Positions 16,426-25,555 of a stretch of 64,000 nt of DNA are shown in pieces. The notes beneath the pieces are model-generated. The model ran no database searches. It was given only the letters and a program-made list of their open reading frames with translations, and was not told the DNA's origin. This stretch comes from Rhodobiaceae bacterium (GTDB lineage Bacteria > Pseudomonadota > Alphaproteobacteria > Rhizobiales > NORP267), in contig JAGRLG010000043.1 in assembly GCA_020441905.1 (NCBI GenBank), positions 1 to 64,000 of the forward strand, in the 5' to 3' direction. Position 1 is the first letter of the stretch, and every line of letters starts with the position of its first letter. The translations under genes and the position numbers were made by a program.

Positions 16426-19400
16426 ATGAAAGCATTGTCTTATTTGTTTGTCATTTTTGCGTTTCTAGCCGCCGGCATACCGGTTCCGGTTGCTGCCCAG
16501 GAAATTCTTGCCCCGCCGGTGCGCGAGGCGCTGGAGCGCATCAGCGCCGGCAAGGCCAGTGATGCAGACCGCGCATTGCTCTTTTCCAACAACGACGGTG
16601 TAAATTCTGCCCGTCTCAATGGCGAGATCACGGACCGCGCCTACCAGGCCGCGCAGCGCGACTTCGCCGATCTCAACAAGCGTTTCGCGCAAGAGTCGGC
16701 CAGGGCCGCGGGCGCCGATTTCACAGTGCAAAAAAGCTCGTCCAAGTCATTCAGCCCCGGCACCGATTCCGACTACATCACTATGGTCAAGGACAAGAAG
16801 CAGATCGCCAACATGCAGCGCGGCTACAACAGCCGCGTCAACGAGTTCCTCGCCAATAACGGCGTCGAATCCGGACGCACCGACTGGCACAACAAGCTTG
16901 ACACCGACTTCATGGCCGATCCGCGCCACATCACCGATCCGGCCGATTTCCGCGACATCGCCAAGATGAACAACGATGCCTACAAGAACCGCTTCGCCGC
17001 TGAATACGAGAAGATAAGCAGGGCCAAGGACGCGAGCAGGATCGGCCCGGCCCATGTCAACGGTTACATGGAGGAAATGAACGACTTTGCGGCCAAGAAG
17101 AGCGGCCATATCGATGACATGCTGGCCAAGGGGCCGTCCCATTTTTCCGATCCAGCCAATCGCGCCGAACTGTTCCGGACCATGGCTCAGGAGCAGAAAT
17201 ACATCTCCCGCCTCGAGGCGCTGGACGATCATTTGCGGGCTCAGGAAGGCCTGCCGCCGCGCGGCCGTGGCAATACGCTCGCCGCGCAAGGGTCCGCGCG
17301 CGGTCCCGGAACGGCGCTGGCGACCAAGGAGGCCCATGCGTCGGCGGCGGCGTCCCGTCTCGGCGCAATGGAAGACATCGCCGAAACCATGAGCCAGGTG
17401 GCGCGCAAGAACCCGTCCTTCAATCCCAACGCCGCCGACGATATAGCGAAGATCATCGAGGGGCTGCCGTCGGAGCGTCGGGCTGGCGCGCTGGCGCGAA
17501 TTCGCGCCAATGACGGCCAGAAAATGGTGGATAGCATCGTTTCCGCCAGTACCAAGTCCGGCCGCATTCCAGCCGGCAAGCCGGGCTTGGGCGAGGCGTT
17601 GGCCAAAGGCATCAAGGGCGCCCCAGACCCGGTTCCAGGCGCTGGAATGCGCAAGCTGCTGGGTGACGGCGCCGCCAAGGTGATGGAGGTCGTTGGACGT
17701 CTCGGTGCCGCCTACGACGTCGCCAGCGCCGCGTTTCAGCTCAACGACTACTACAAGAACATCATGCTTGCGCTCGACCCGACGACGTCGGCGGAAGAGG
17801 CCGATGCCGCGCTGACCCGGGCTGAGAAAATTGCCAAGGGGCTGGCCGAGGCAGGCATTATCGGCGCCATCACCGAGGCTTCGCCGACCGCGGCGGTGGC
17901 GCTTGGAACCTGGACCCTGACCCGCCACGGCGGGGAATGGATCCTGGCAAATACCAAGACCGGGCAGAAGATCAACCGCTTCGCCACCGGATTTTTCAGG
18001 ATGAACCTCGAAGCCTGGGACGCGGCGCGCGACTGGTGGACCGGCAAGGCCGAAAAGGACGAGGAACACGCGCGCAATATGTGTTCCAAGTTCATGCAGG
18101 CGGTGCGCGACGAAAAGGTCAAGTTGCGAAAGGGCTACAAGGTCCTCGACGTCTGCAACGCCTTCCGGAAGGGCGAACTGGTATCGGCCATGATCGAGCT
18201 TGCCGAGGTCGGGCCGGACGATGTCAAGACAGAGCCAGTGCAGGCCCTGGCTCCGGCCAGTTGCGATGTCTCCGCCAATCGCGCGGCGATCGCCGACCTG
18301 AAGGCGAAGGCCGGGCAGGGCGGAGATGAAATTTCCGCCCATGTCGCCCTGCTCGAGCGGGTGAACGGCGATCTGGCTGCCGTCGATGCCGCCTATGAAG
18401 TGGCAAAGAAGGACTATGTCGCCGGCCGTTTCGACAAGGTGAGCGAGGGACTTGAGGGCGCGCGTGCGAGGCTGGCGGCCCTGGGCGGGTCGCCGGATTG
18501 CCCCGACCTTGCGACAAGGCTGGACAACGCGCTGGAAAAGAACGCCAAAACGCAGGACGCACTTGCCGAAACCGCCGCCGCCATCAAGTCCTGCGAGGCC
18601 GCACCGCTGGCGGCGCTCAAGGAACGCTATGCCGCGCTGTCGCATTCAGGGCTCGCCAAGGCGCTGGCCCGCGCCGAGGCGTTGTCGGCAATCCACGGCC
18701 AGGCCCGCTCGGCGGCCGCAAGCTACAAGTCCGGCGACATTGCCGCCGCGTATGAAACGGCGCGCGCGGCGCGCGACAAGCTGTCCGCCATCGGCGCCCC
18801 GTCCTGCGCCGCGCTGGCAGGTGGCCTGAAGGATCTGGTCGATGGCTTGGCAGGGATTCGCGAATTGGCGGCCGAGGCGCAGGGCGCGATCTCCGCTTGC
18901 AATGTCGAGCTGATGCAGGGCTTTCGCGGGGAATTGGCGGACATCTCCCAGGCATGGGCGGTGGCACTGCGCGCGCGGCTGTCCTCCGCCATCGCCGATT
19001 GCCAGAAGGCGGCCGCGGAGGTTTCAGAACGGCCGGACCCGGCAAGGCTGGCAGCATTGCGCGAAGCCAATTGCCGCCAGCGCTTTGGAGAAGGCTACCG
19101 CGCTGGCCAGGTGCTCGAAGACGGCCGCCATGTCTGCCTGCCGTCCAAGGAGGTCGCCGACGCCGTCTGCCGCGCCAAACATGGCGACAATGTCCAGGCG
19201 GGAACGATCAGGGCCGACGGCTCTTACAATTGCTTCCTGACCCCGGCGGCCCAGCGCGAGGCGGCGGTCAAAGAGTGCCGGCGGCTCTATGGCAAGAAGT
19301 TCATACGCCTCGTCAGCACAAAGCAGGGCCTGCGATGCGAATATGCCAGGGGTGCCACCCACTCGGCCAAGAACTCGGCGGCGGTGCTGACCGCGATTGG

Positions 19401-19473
19401 CGGCATCATCGGCGCGATCGCCGTCAGCAAGGGCCATGGCAGCGGGAGTTCCTCCGGCTGCTGCGGCCACTAA
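16426..19473 (+). CDS. Giant exported Cys-module protein, function unknown
   Basis: A 1015-aa protein that I cannot assign. It has a signal peptide (residues 1-24, ending PVAA-QE). Residues 25-552 contain no cysteine: a charged helical part with YITMVKDKKQIANMQRGY, a linker near 280-310, and a more hydrophobic stretch (about 440-515, including AGIIGAITEASPTAAVALG). From 553 on there are helical modules bounded by cysteines (SCDV...DCPD, SCEA...SCAA, ACNV...DCQK) with TPR-like Y-x-A/S-G-D/R-x-A patterns. Then come three repeats with C883-C904, C915-C936 and C951-C971. The C-terminus has a hydrophobic segment and a Gly/Ser tail ending GCCGH. ATG 16426 has a G-rich site at 16412-16418. It may be an envelope or surface protein. 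Confidence 0.8.
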   Translation: MKALSYLFVIFAFLAAGIPVPVAAQEILAPPVREALERISAGKASDADRALLFSNNDGVNSARLNGEITDRAYQAAQRDFADLNKRFAQESARAAGADFTVQKSSSKSFSPGTDSDYITMVKDKKQIANMQRGYNSRVNEFLANNGVESGRTDWHNKLDTDFMADPRHITDPADFRDIAKMNNDAYKNRFAAEYEKISRAKDASRIGPAHVNGYMEEMNDFAAKKSGHIDDMLAKGPSHFSDPANRAELFRTMAQEQKYISRLEALDDHLRAQEGLPPRGRGNTLAAQGSARGPGTALATKEAHASAAASRLGAMEDIAETMSQVARKNPSFNPNAADDIAKIIEGLPSERRAGALARIRANDGQKMVDSIVSASTKSGRIPAGKPGLGEALAKGIKGAPDPVPGAGMRKLLGDGAAKVMEVVGRLGAAYDVASAAFQLNDYYKNIMLALDPTTSAEEADAALTRAEKIAKGLAEAGIIGAITEASPTAAVALGTWTLTRHGGEWILANTKTGQKINRFATGFFRMNLEAWDAARDWWTGKAEKDEEHARNMCSKFMQAVRDEKVKLRKGYKVLDVCNAFRKGELVSAMIELAEVGPDDVKTEPVQALAPASCDVSANRAAIADLKAKAGQGGDEISAHVALLERVNGDLAAVDAAYEVAKKDYVAGRFDKVSEGLEGARARLAALGGSPDCPDLATRLDNALEKNAKTQDALAETAAAIKSCEAAPLAALKERYAALSHSGLAKALARAEALSAIHGQARSAAASYKSGDIAAAYETARAARDKLSAIGAPSCAALAGGLKDLVDGLAGIRELAAEAQGAISACNVELMQGFRGELADISQAWAVALRARLSSAIADCQKAAAEVSERPDPARLAALREANCRQRFGEGYRAGQVLEDGRHVCLPSKEVADAVCRAKHGDNVQAGTIRADGSYNCFLTPAAQREAAVKECRRLYGKKFIRLVSTKQGLRCEYARGATHSAKNSAAVLTAIGGIIGAIAVSKGHGSGSSSGCCGH

Positions 19474-19514
19474 AGGGTGGATGGGGCGGCCGCCTCGACA
19501 GGCCGCTGGTGCAT

Positions 19515-19814
19515 TTATCCTCTTTCGCGGTCCGATGGGCCGGCGAGGGCGCCTTGAATTAAATCCTGCCTCGCCGCGCGGCGCCGGTCGATGAGGCGCT
19601 CCAGTTCGTCCGGTAAAATGGTGCCCGGCAAGGCACACCTCGTCACCCTGACGGTGCCGTTGATGGCCATGCGTATCTCACGGTAGCGCGCTATTGCGGC
19701 GCCGCAGTCGGGGCAGGTGACAAGGTCGTCGTCCTTTGGCGGATTGTTGGGCACCAGAAAAGTATCGTGGCCGCAGTCCGGGCAACGATCATATTCGAAA
19801 CCCTTGATGTTCAT
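19515..19814 (-). CDS. Small zinc-ribbon protein
   Basis: A 99-aa protein with two CxxC pairs (RCPDCGHDTFL near residue 10 and VTCPDCGAAIARY near residue 37), the arrangement of a zinc ribbon. The C-terminal half is basic and helical (LERLIDRRRAARQDL). Such proteins bind nucleic acid or act as protein adaptors; no specific role can be given. ATG 19814 has GGAGG upstream at about 7 nt. It lies downstream of the ferredoxin gene on the same strand after a 114-bp gap and may share its transcript. Confidence 0.7.
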   Translation of the reverse strand: MNIKGFEYDRCPDCGHDTFLVPNNPPKDDDLVTCPDCGAAIARYREIRMAINGTVRVTRCALPGTILPDELERLIDRRRAARQDLIQGALAGPSDRERG

Positions 19815-19928
19815 CGGCGGCCTCCAGGAAAGGCAATCCAGGTCAGGACATAGTGTTTTCAAACATGGCGACTTATCGATGTTGCCGAATTGGCCCCCGA
19901 GGTTCGGTCGTCATCGTTGCGCCCATTC

Positions 19929-20138
19929 TCATATGCCCAGCATCGCCGGGGTGAATTTGAAGCTGACGGCGTCCCTGGCGCATTCCTGCCGGCAGGCGCC
20001 GCAATACCAGCACTCATCGGGGTATCGAACCACGGCGACGCCGTCTTCCATGTAGATGACATCGAGCGGGCAGTAGAGCGCGCACAACTCGCAGCCATTG
20101 CACCTTGCCTTGTCGATCACCGCGGACATGGCGCGCAT
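19929..20138 (-). CDS. 2[4Fe-4S] ferredoxin, AprB-like partner
   Basis: A 69-aa protein with two complete [4Fe-4S] motifs: CNGCELCALYCP and CWYCGACRQECA. It resembles the ferredoxin core of AprB, the electron-carrying subunit of adenylylsulfate reductase, but lacks AprB's C-terminal extension. It starts 10 nt after the stop of the AprA-like flavoprotein, so the pair is almost surely translated from one mRNA. GGGAGG is 2 nt from ATG 20138 and 11 nt from ATG 20129 (MSAVIDKARC); either start is possible. Confidence 0.88.
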   Translation of the reverse strand: MRAMSAVIDKARCNGCELCALYCPLDVIYMEDGVAVVRYPDECWYCGACRQECARDAVSFKFTPAMLGI

Positions 20139-20148
20139 TTCCTCCCGT

Positions 20149-21834
20149 TCAGGCGTCGTAAAGCAGGGTTTCGAAACGTGTCGCCACACCGTTGTCGCCC
20201 TCGCGCCGTGCCACAACCAGCCCGCACCAGTCGTCGCTGGATTCCGGAAAGTCGGAGCGGTGGTGATAGGGGCTGAAGCGCGACTCGGTGCGCGCCAGCG
20301 AGGTTTCGGCCACGATCTTGGCCACGGCGTGGATATTGACCGCCTCGTGGCAGCGCATCAGCGTGTGCAGGTCGCCGGCGGCCAGCTCGTCGCGGTAGGA
20401 GTTCAGCGCGTCGAGCTTGGCGATCCCCGCTTTCAGGCTTGTCTCGTTCTTTATCGGCCCGAAATGATCGGTGGTGATGATGCGCACCACGTTTTCGAAT
20501 TCACCCGGCGCCAGGCCGTTTTGCCGCTGCATCGGGGCAAAGACCCGCAGGCGCTCCTGCCTGAGTTCCTTTGCTTTCAGCGGCAGCAGGCGATTGCGCG
20601 CCCTGGCGTATTTCGCCGCCTGCTTGCCGGCGTAAAAGCCCCCCGCCACACACATGTGCAGGCAGCCCATCTGGTCCGAGGCATCGCCGGCGGCGAACAG
20701 GCCGGGCACGTTGGAGGCGCATGCTTCGTCGATCTTGATGCCGCTGCCGCATTGCTCGGACGGGCGCGCCTGCATCGGCTCGGATACCGTGAGCTCGATC
20801 ATGGCGCCCTCGCGGGCATAGCCCTTGGCCATGAGGAACTCGGGCAGCGTGTCCTTGTCGATGCCCAGGGTCGAGAACAGATGGGCCAGATCCGATGCCG
20901 ACAGGTGGCGCACATCGACATAGATCGGGCCGCGCCCGGCCTTGGTTTCGGTGAGCGCCGCCCACACCATGACATTGCGCGGCGCGGCGTCGCCTTGCGG
21001 GTGGTAGTCGGTCATGAAAGGCACGCCGAGGCCGTTGACCAGCTTGCCGCCCATGCCGAAGAAGGCGTTGAAGCCGGGGGCCGAAAAGCCTTTCGGCACG
21101 ATGGTCATGCGCACATATTCGACATTGGCCAGTTCCACCCCGGCGTCGAAGGCGGCGCGGTGCAGATCGCCGGTATTGGCCGGGCAGTACCACAGGTTGA
21201 AGGGATTGCCGGTCTGGCTCTTGAACATGCGGTTGGTGTTGCCGGTGGCGATCACCGTCGCCTTGGCCTGGATCTCGTAGAAATCGCCATTGCGCATGTC
21301 GTAGCCGCAAAATCCGGCCATCTCGCCCTCGTGCAGGCACAGTTTCGTCACCTGGACCCGGTTCAGCACCCGGCATTTGCGGCGCTTGACCTCCAGCGCC
21401 ATGGCCGGCTTCAGCCGCTGGCCGTTGAAATTGATCGAATAGGGGCCGGGCTGGCCCAGCGCCTGGGTGCGCAGATAGCTGCCGTCTTCCTGGCGCAGCG
21501 AGATCCCCATTTTCTCGATGCGCGCCATAGCCGCCGGCAGCTCGTCGCACAGCACCTTCTCGTGGATTCTCAGATTGGCGGCGCCGCGCGCCACCTTGCC
21601 GACATAAGCGAGATAGGCTTCGCGGGTGTCCCAGCTCTCGCCGGTTTCCATAAAGGCCATGAAATGGTCGATGCCGCCGGCGATGGCGCCGGAGCGCTGG
21701 ATATGGGCCTTGTCGACGATGAGAACGCTGGCGCCGCATTCCGCGGCCGCCATGGCCGTGTTCAGTCCGGCGGTGCCGCCGCCGATAATGGCCACGTCCG
21801 CTTTGACGCGGTGCGTCTTCCCGCCCAAATGCAT
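20149..21834 (-). CDS. AprA-like FAD-dependent oxidoreductase
   Basis: A 561-aa flavoprotein of the fumarate reductase/succinate dehydrogenase/AprA superfamily. The FAD dinucleotide motif VAIIGGGTAGLNTA lies near residues 14-27. RSGAIAGGIDHFMAF and GPYSINFNGQRLKP match the AprA type, and VPGLFAAGDASDQMG closes the FAD domain. With the adjacent ferredoxin it forms an AprAB-like unit; true AprAB interconverts APS and sulfite plus AMP. No ATP sulfurylase, AprM or Qmo gene is in this window, so the substrate is open. ATG 21834 fits the GGGGAG site better than GTG 21840. Confidence 0.85.
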   Translation of the reverse strand: MHLGGKTHRVKADVAIIGGGTAGLNTAMAAAECGASVLIVDKAHIQRSGAIAGGIDHFMAFMETGESWDTREAYLAYVGKVARGAANLRIHEKVLCDELPAAMARIEKMGISLRQEDGSYLRTQALGQPGPYSINFNGQRLKPAMALEVKRRKCRVLNRVQVTKLCLHEGEMAGFCGYDMRNGDFYEIQAKATVIATGNTNRMFKSQTGNPFNLWYCPANTGDLHRAAFDAGVELANVEYVRMTIVPKGFSAPGFNAFFGMGGKLVNGLGVPFMTDYHPQGDAAPRNVMVWAALTETKAGRGPIYVDVRHLSASDLAHLFSTLGIDKDTLPEFLMAKGYAREGAMIELTVSEPMQARPSEQCGSGIKIDEACASNVPGLFAAGDASDQMGCLHMCVAGGFYAGKQAAKYARARNRLLPLKAKELRQERLRVFAPMQRQNGLAPGEFENVVRIITTDHFGPIKNETSLKAGIAKLDALNSYRDELAAGDLHTLMRCHEAVNIHAVAKIVAETSLARTESRFSPYHHRSDFPESSDDWCGLVVARREGDNGVATRFETLLYDA

Positions 21835-22059
21835 CGCCACGGCTCCCCGTTCCCGTTGGCTGCGCCCAAGACTGAATAAATTTCTCTGAGTTATGTTCTA
21901 TCCCTCTGGAGTATATATGTTTGTTCCCTGACGCCCTCTTGGTGGAGCTTGGGATCACGCGGCGCGGTGGCGGCCTCCCTGCCGGGTACCTGGATGGTTG
22001 ATTATTCCGGCCAACCGCCCCCTTCGCCAGCATTGATCTTAGGGCCGGAACCCGGATGT

Positions 22060-22080
22060 TACAATAAGTAATGAATTGTA
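22060..22080. promoter_or_regulatory. 21-bp inverted repeat between exported and flavoprotein genes
   Basis: TACAAT-aagtaatga-ATTGTA is a perfect 6-bp inverted repeat with a 9-bp spacer in an AT-rich patch, about 225 bp upstream of the AprA-like gene start and just after the FG-GAP gene stop. It could be an operator for the flavoprotein/ferredoxin unit. No T-run follows. Confidence 0.4.
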
Positions 22081-22103
22081 CTGTAGTAAAACCGGGGCAG
22101 GAT

Positions 22104-23324
22104 CTAGCGTTTGGAAATGGCGATCAGGGCCCCATTGGCGAGACCGCAGACCAGTATTGGTCCGCCCGGGCCCCGGACTAGCGCGATATTCTGGGTTAGC
22201 GGCGAGGGCAGGGCGATGAGCCCGGTCTGCGACAATTTGCCTTCCCTTAGGGAAACCAGGCGCAGCGCCGTCCGTGCCGTATCGGGCACGGCAAGATCGG
22301 CGATGCCGTCGCCATCGGCGTCGAATACGGTGGACAGCGACAGGTTGCGCGAGCCGATGAAATGATTGGAGAAGCCGGCCATCGTGCCGCGTCGCACCAG
22401 CCGGCCTGCGCCCCCGTCATTCCGATAGGACCAGAACTCCAGCTTGCCGCCGATATGCGGCGTCTTGACGATGGCGATTTCAGGCCGCCCGTCGCCGTCG
22501 AAATCGGCGATACCCGCGACGTTGAGCCAGCGATTCGGGCGTCCGATCGCCGCGGTCGCCGCCAGCCGGCGCAATTTGCCGCCGCGCTCGCCATATACCG
22601 CCAGTGACGCCCCGGCCGTCACATCGGTGCGGATGGCGACAATTTCGGCCTTGCCATCGCCATCGAGATCGGCGAGGCGCGGCGTGATGTCTTCAAAGAC
22701 GTAGCCGCTGCCCAGGATATGGTCGAGCCGTTTGCCCGATGCCGAAGCGGCGGCCAGCGCCCCGGCCTCGATATCGTCGCCGAGCACGCCGTGGCGGTAG
22801 CGCCGCGTCGGCTGGCCATACCAGGCGCGCACGACGCCCAAGCCCGTGCCTCGCGCCACGGCGCCATCGGGAAGCCCTCCGGCCGCTGAAATCCGCTCGT
22901 CCGGCGCCGTGCCGGGAACCAGGCAGACGCTCTCGCCGCAGGCCGAAATCGCAAACCATCTGCCGCCAGCGAGCAGTGCGGGCTTCTGGCCCGCCGCGTC
23001 GCTCCCGGGATGAATTCTGGTCAGCGGCCCCTCCAGTGCCAGCGCCTCGATCCGCCACGGCCCGGCATGCGCCGGCGCCGCCACCACTACAAGCCAGGAT
23101 GCCGCCATGGCCAGGATCAGGGCCAGCGCTGCCGTCCCCCCGCCCAAGGTGCCCCTGCCCAAGGTGGCCCGGCCCAAGGTACCAGCGCCGCCCGCTCGGT
23201 CCCCGCCAAGGCGCGGCCGGCGGGTTTCGCCAGCCGGGTAGCAATTTGAAATCGGTCTGCTGGCCATCATTCGCGGTGTCACAAAGAGCCGGGCAAGAAC
23301 CCGGTCCGCCCCCCGGTTTGGCAT
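22104..23324 (-). CDS. Exported FG-GAP/VCBS repeat protein
   Basis: Exported protein of about 406 aa. One hydrophobic segment (ALALILAMAASWLVVVAAPA) ends in a signal-peptidase-like AHAG. The mature part is a beta-propeller with at least three calcium-type FG-GAP loops: LADLDGDGKAEIV, IADFDGDGRPEIAI and FDADGDGIADLAV. Such proteins are often secreted or surface adhesins or enzymes accessories; no target is suggested. The start is uncertain: ATG 23324 has AGGA at 8 nt, but ATG 23270 or 23267 would leave a shorter pre-signal region. The part before the signal contains a 15-bp tandem repeat. Confidence 0.72.
   Translation of the reverse strand: MPNRGADRVLARLFVTPRMMASRPISNCYPAGETRRPRLGGDRAGGAGTLGRATLGRGTLGGGTAALALILAMAASWLVVVAAPAHAGPWRIEALALEGPLTRIHPGSDAAGQKPALLAGGRWFAISACGESVCLVPGTAPDERISAAGGLPDGAVARGTGLGVVRAWYGQPTRRYRHGVLGDDIEAGALAAASASGKRLDHILGSGYVFEDITPRLADLDGDGKAEIVAIRTDVTAGASLAVYGERGGKLRRLAATAAIGRPNRWLNVAGIADFDGDGRPEIAIVKTPHIGGKLEFWSYRNDGGAGRLVRRGTMAGFSNHFIGSRNLSLSTVFDADGDGIADLAVPDTARTALRLVSLREGKLSQTGLIALPSPLTQNIALVRGPGGPILVCGLANGALIAISKR
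23142..23186. repeat. 15-bp tandem repeat inside the FG-GAP gene
   Basis: GCCCAAGGT followed by a variable hexamer occurs three times (23142-23156, 23157-23171, 23172-23186). On the coding strand it encodes repeats of the form TLGRA/TLGRG just before the signal-type hydrophobic segment. In-frame copy-number change would lengthen or shorten that segment by five residues. Confidence 0.7.
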
Positions 23325-23605
23325 AGGCTTGATCCTGGGCTTGATCCGGACCGCTACGCTCTGGCAAGGCGCCGGCCCTGGTGCCGCGCGTTGCTCGTCG
23401 ACATTAAACTGGTGCTGGAGGGTAAATCGATATTTCACATATTAAAATCACAATGTCTTTACTTGCAGCGAAAATGGGGTGATCGCGGGACTTTTTGGGG
23501 TTCCCTTTGCAATTTTGGCCAAGCCGCGCTCGCGCGCCTTGCGGCCAAAGGCGATTTGAACAAACATCGCCATACTGGGGACAGGAATACAGATCTGGAG
23601 TCATA

Positions 23606-25147
23606 ATGTTAACTGGCGATATGTTGCGTCGGTCAGCTGACCGCTTTCCGAACAAACCCGCTGTTATTTGCGGCGACCAGACGCTCCTTTACAAGGAGCT
23701 TGAGGCCAAATCGAACCAGCTGGCGCATGCGCTGCTCGGGCTCGGGCTGGGGCAGGGGGCGAAGGTCGCGATCCTGTCGCGAAACCTGCCGGAATACGCC
23801 ATCACCTTTTTCGGCACCGCCCGGACCGGATTTGTGCTCAACAACCTGTCCGGGCTCTACACCGCCGAGGAACTGGCCTACGCCGCCGAAAAGACCGATA
23901 TCGAGGCTCTGATCTTCGACGGCGAATTCTCCGAGCGCGTCGGCGAACTTCTGACCATGACCTCGCGGATCAAGCATGTCATCGGATTTGGCGACACCGA
24001 TGGCATCGACGCCATTCGCTTTGACAGCTTCATCTCCAATCAGCCGGTCGAGGCGCCGAAGGTCGAGCAGCACCCGGACGATCCCTTCTGCATGACCTAT
24101 ACCGGCGGCACCACCGGCCGCCCCAAGGGGGTGCTGTGCTCCCACCGCGCCCGCGCCGCCACCGCCATGACCTCGATGATCGACCAGATGATCGACGAGC
24201 GCGACATCGTTGCCGTGGTGACGCCGTTTTATCATATCGCGGCGCTGCATCTCACCTTCCAGCCCGCCATCATTGCCGGCGCCACCTCCGTGCTGCTGCC
24301 CAAATGGTCGCCGGAAGCCTTTGTCGAAGCGACCGCCGAGCACAAGGTTTCGGTCGCCTTCATGGTTCCGACCCAGGCCACCAAGCTGCTGTCGGATCCC
24401 TGCTTCGATGCCGAAAAGCTGAAAAGCTGGACCAAGGGCAATTTCGCCGGCGCCCCGATGCCCGATTGGGTGCAGCTGGAACTGATGCGCCAGCTGCCCA
24501 ACCTGATGATCACCCAGAATTACGGCCAGTCCGAAATGGGCCTCATCATCATCCTGCGCCATTGGTACCTGCCGGCGAAGCTGGGTTCAGTTGGCCGCCA
24601 GGCCACCAATATGGATGTCCGCGTCGTCCACCCAGACGGAACGCCGGTCAAGCCGGGCGAAACCGGCGAAATCATCTGCCGCGGCGACAATCTGATGACC
24701 GAATATTACGGCGACCCGGAACAGACCGCCGATTTCTTCAAGCTCGGCGATGGCTGGGGCTGGTCCGGCGATCTCGCCACCATCGACGAGGACGGCTTCA
24801 TCACCCTGGTCGACCGCTCCAAGGACATGATCATCTCCGGCGGCGAAAACCTGTTTCCCAAGGAAATCGAGGTTGCACTGTATGAACTGGCCGAGGTCGG
24901 CGAGTGCGCCGTGTTCGGCATCCCCGACGATACCTGGGGCGAGGTTCCGGCGGCCTTCATCATTCTCAAGGACGGCGCCTTGCTCGACGAGGAAAGGGTG
25001 CAGGAGCATTGCAGGAAGCGCCTGGCCAAGTTCAAGCACCCGCGCCTCGTCCGCTTCGTTTCCGACTTCCCCAAAACGCCCATCGGCAAGATCCAGAAGA
25101 ATCTGCTGCGCGAGGAGTTCTGGGTCGGGCGCGACAAGCGCATCTGA
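23606..25147 (+). CDS. Acyl-CoA synthetase (AMP-forming)
   Basis: A 513-aa ANL-superfamily ligase that activates a carboxylic acid, probably a fatty acid, as acyl-AMP and then acyl-CoA. Motifs: P-loop-like YTGGTTGRPKGV, the adenine/acyl motif YGQSEMG, GWSGDLATIDEDGF, the hinge VDRSKDMIISGGENLFPKEIE region, and the catalytic lysine in TPIGKIQK. The acyl chain length cannot be told from sequence alone. The frame is open 37 codons upstream, but ATG 23606 with TCTGGAG (23594-23600) gives the family start MLTGDMLRRSADRF. It stands alone, with an AT-rich promoter region before it. Confidence 0.92.
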   Translation: MLTGDMLRRSADRFPNKPAVICGDQTLLYKELEAKSNQLAHALLGLGLGQGAKVAILSRNLPEYAITFFGTARTGFVLNNLSGLYTAEELAYAAEKTDIEALIFDGEFSERVGELLTMTSRIKHVIGFGDTDGIDAIRFDSFISNQPVEAPKVEQHPDDPFCMTYTGGTTGRPKGVLCSHRARAATAMTSMIDQMIDERDIVAVVTPFYHIAALHLTFQPAIIAGATSVLLPKWSPEAFVEATAEHKVSVAFMVPTQATKLLSDPCFDAEKLKSWTKGNFAGAPMPDWVQLELMRQLPNLMITQNYGQSEMGLIIILRHWYLPAKLGSVGRQATNMDVRVVHPDGTPVKPGETGEIICRGDNLMTEYYGDPEQTADFFKLGDGWGWSGDLATIDEDGFITLVDRSKDMIISGGENLFPKEIEVALYELAEVGECAVFGIPDDTWGEVPAAFIILKDGALLDEERVQEHCRKRLAKFKHPRLVRFVSDFPKTPIGKIQKNLLREEFWVGRDKRI

Positions 25148-25178
25148 CGGAGGCGCATAGGAATTCGGGTGGCACCGG

Positions 25179-25215
25179 CCGGGGGTTGCCCGGCAGTCCC
25201 CCGGGCAACCCCCGG
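25179..25215. repeat. Perfect 15-bp GC-rich inverted repeat
   Basis: CCGGGGGTTGCCCGG (25179-25193) and CCGGGCAACCCCCGG (25201-25215) are exact reverse complements around a 7-nt loop. There is no T-run after it, so if it terminates the acyl-CoA synthetase mRNA it does so as a 3'-end stabilising hairpin rather than a classic terminator. Confidence 0.6.
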
Positions 25216-25510
25216 CAGCCCCCTCGGCAGGCTGCTGCCTGCCATTGGCAGGCGCCATTGGTCCTGCCGGCCCAAAGCCCGACGTCCTGCGCATCATCCG
25301 GCATAGGCAGCGGGGCGCCATCGATTCGCCGCCGCGATTCGCCGTTAACGCCTTGCGGGCTGCTCCCCGGCGCGCCGCCGCCGGGCGGCGGCTCGATGCC
25401 TTGGCCAATCGCTGCCTGGCCGGCGATTCCCTCCATTGGTGAGGATGATTTGGTGCCCTATCGAGCCGCGACTCTGGCCAAAAACAGCCATTCTTGGCGC
25501 AGGGGGCCGG

Positions 25511-25555
25511 TTTGAATGCCGATTTCGTGTCCTTTTTGCCACACGGCGATTCAAA
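25511..25555 (+). promoter_or_regulatory. Long hairpin in the porin upstream region
   Basis: TTTGAATGCC (25511-25520) pairs with GGC-g-ATTCAAA (25545-25555, one bulged G), and the inner GTGT (25527-25530) pairs with ACAC (25541-25544) around a pyrimidine-rich loop. The structure lies about 190 bp before the porin start codon, so it may be part of a regulated leader or a small RNA. Confidence 0.45.
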
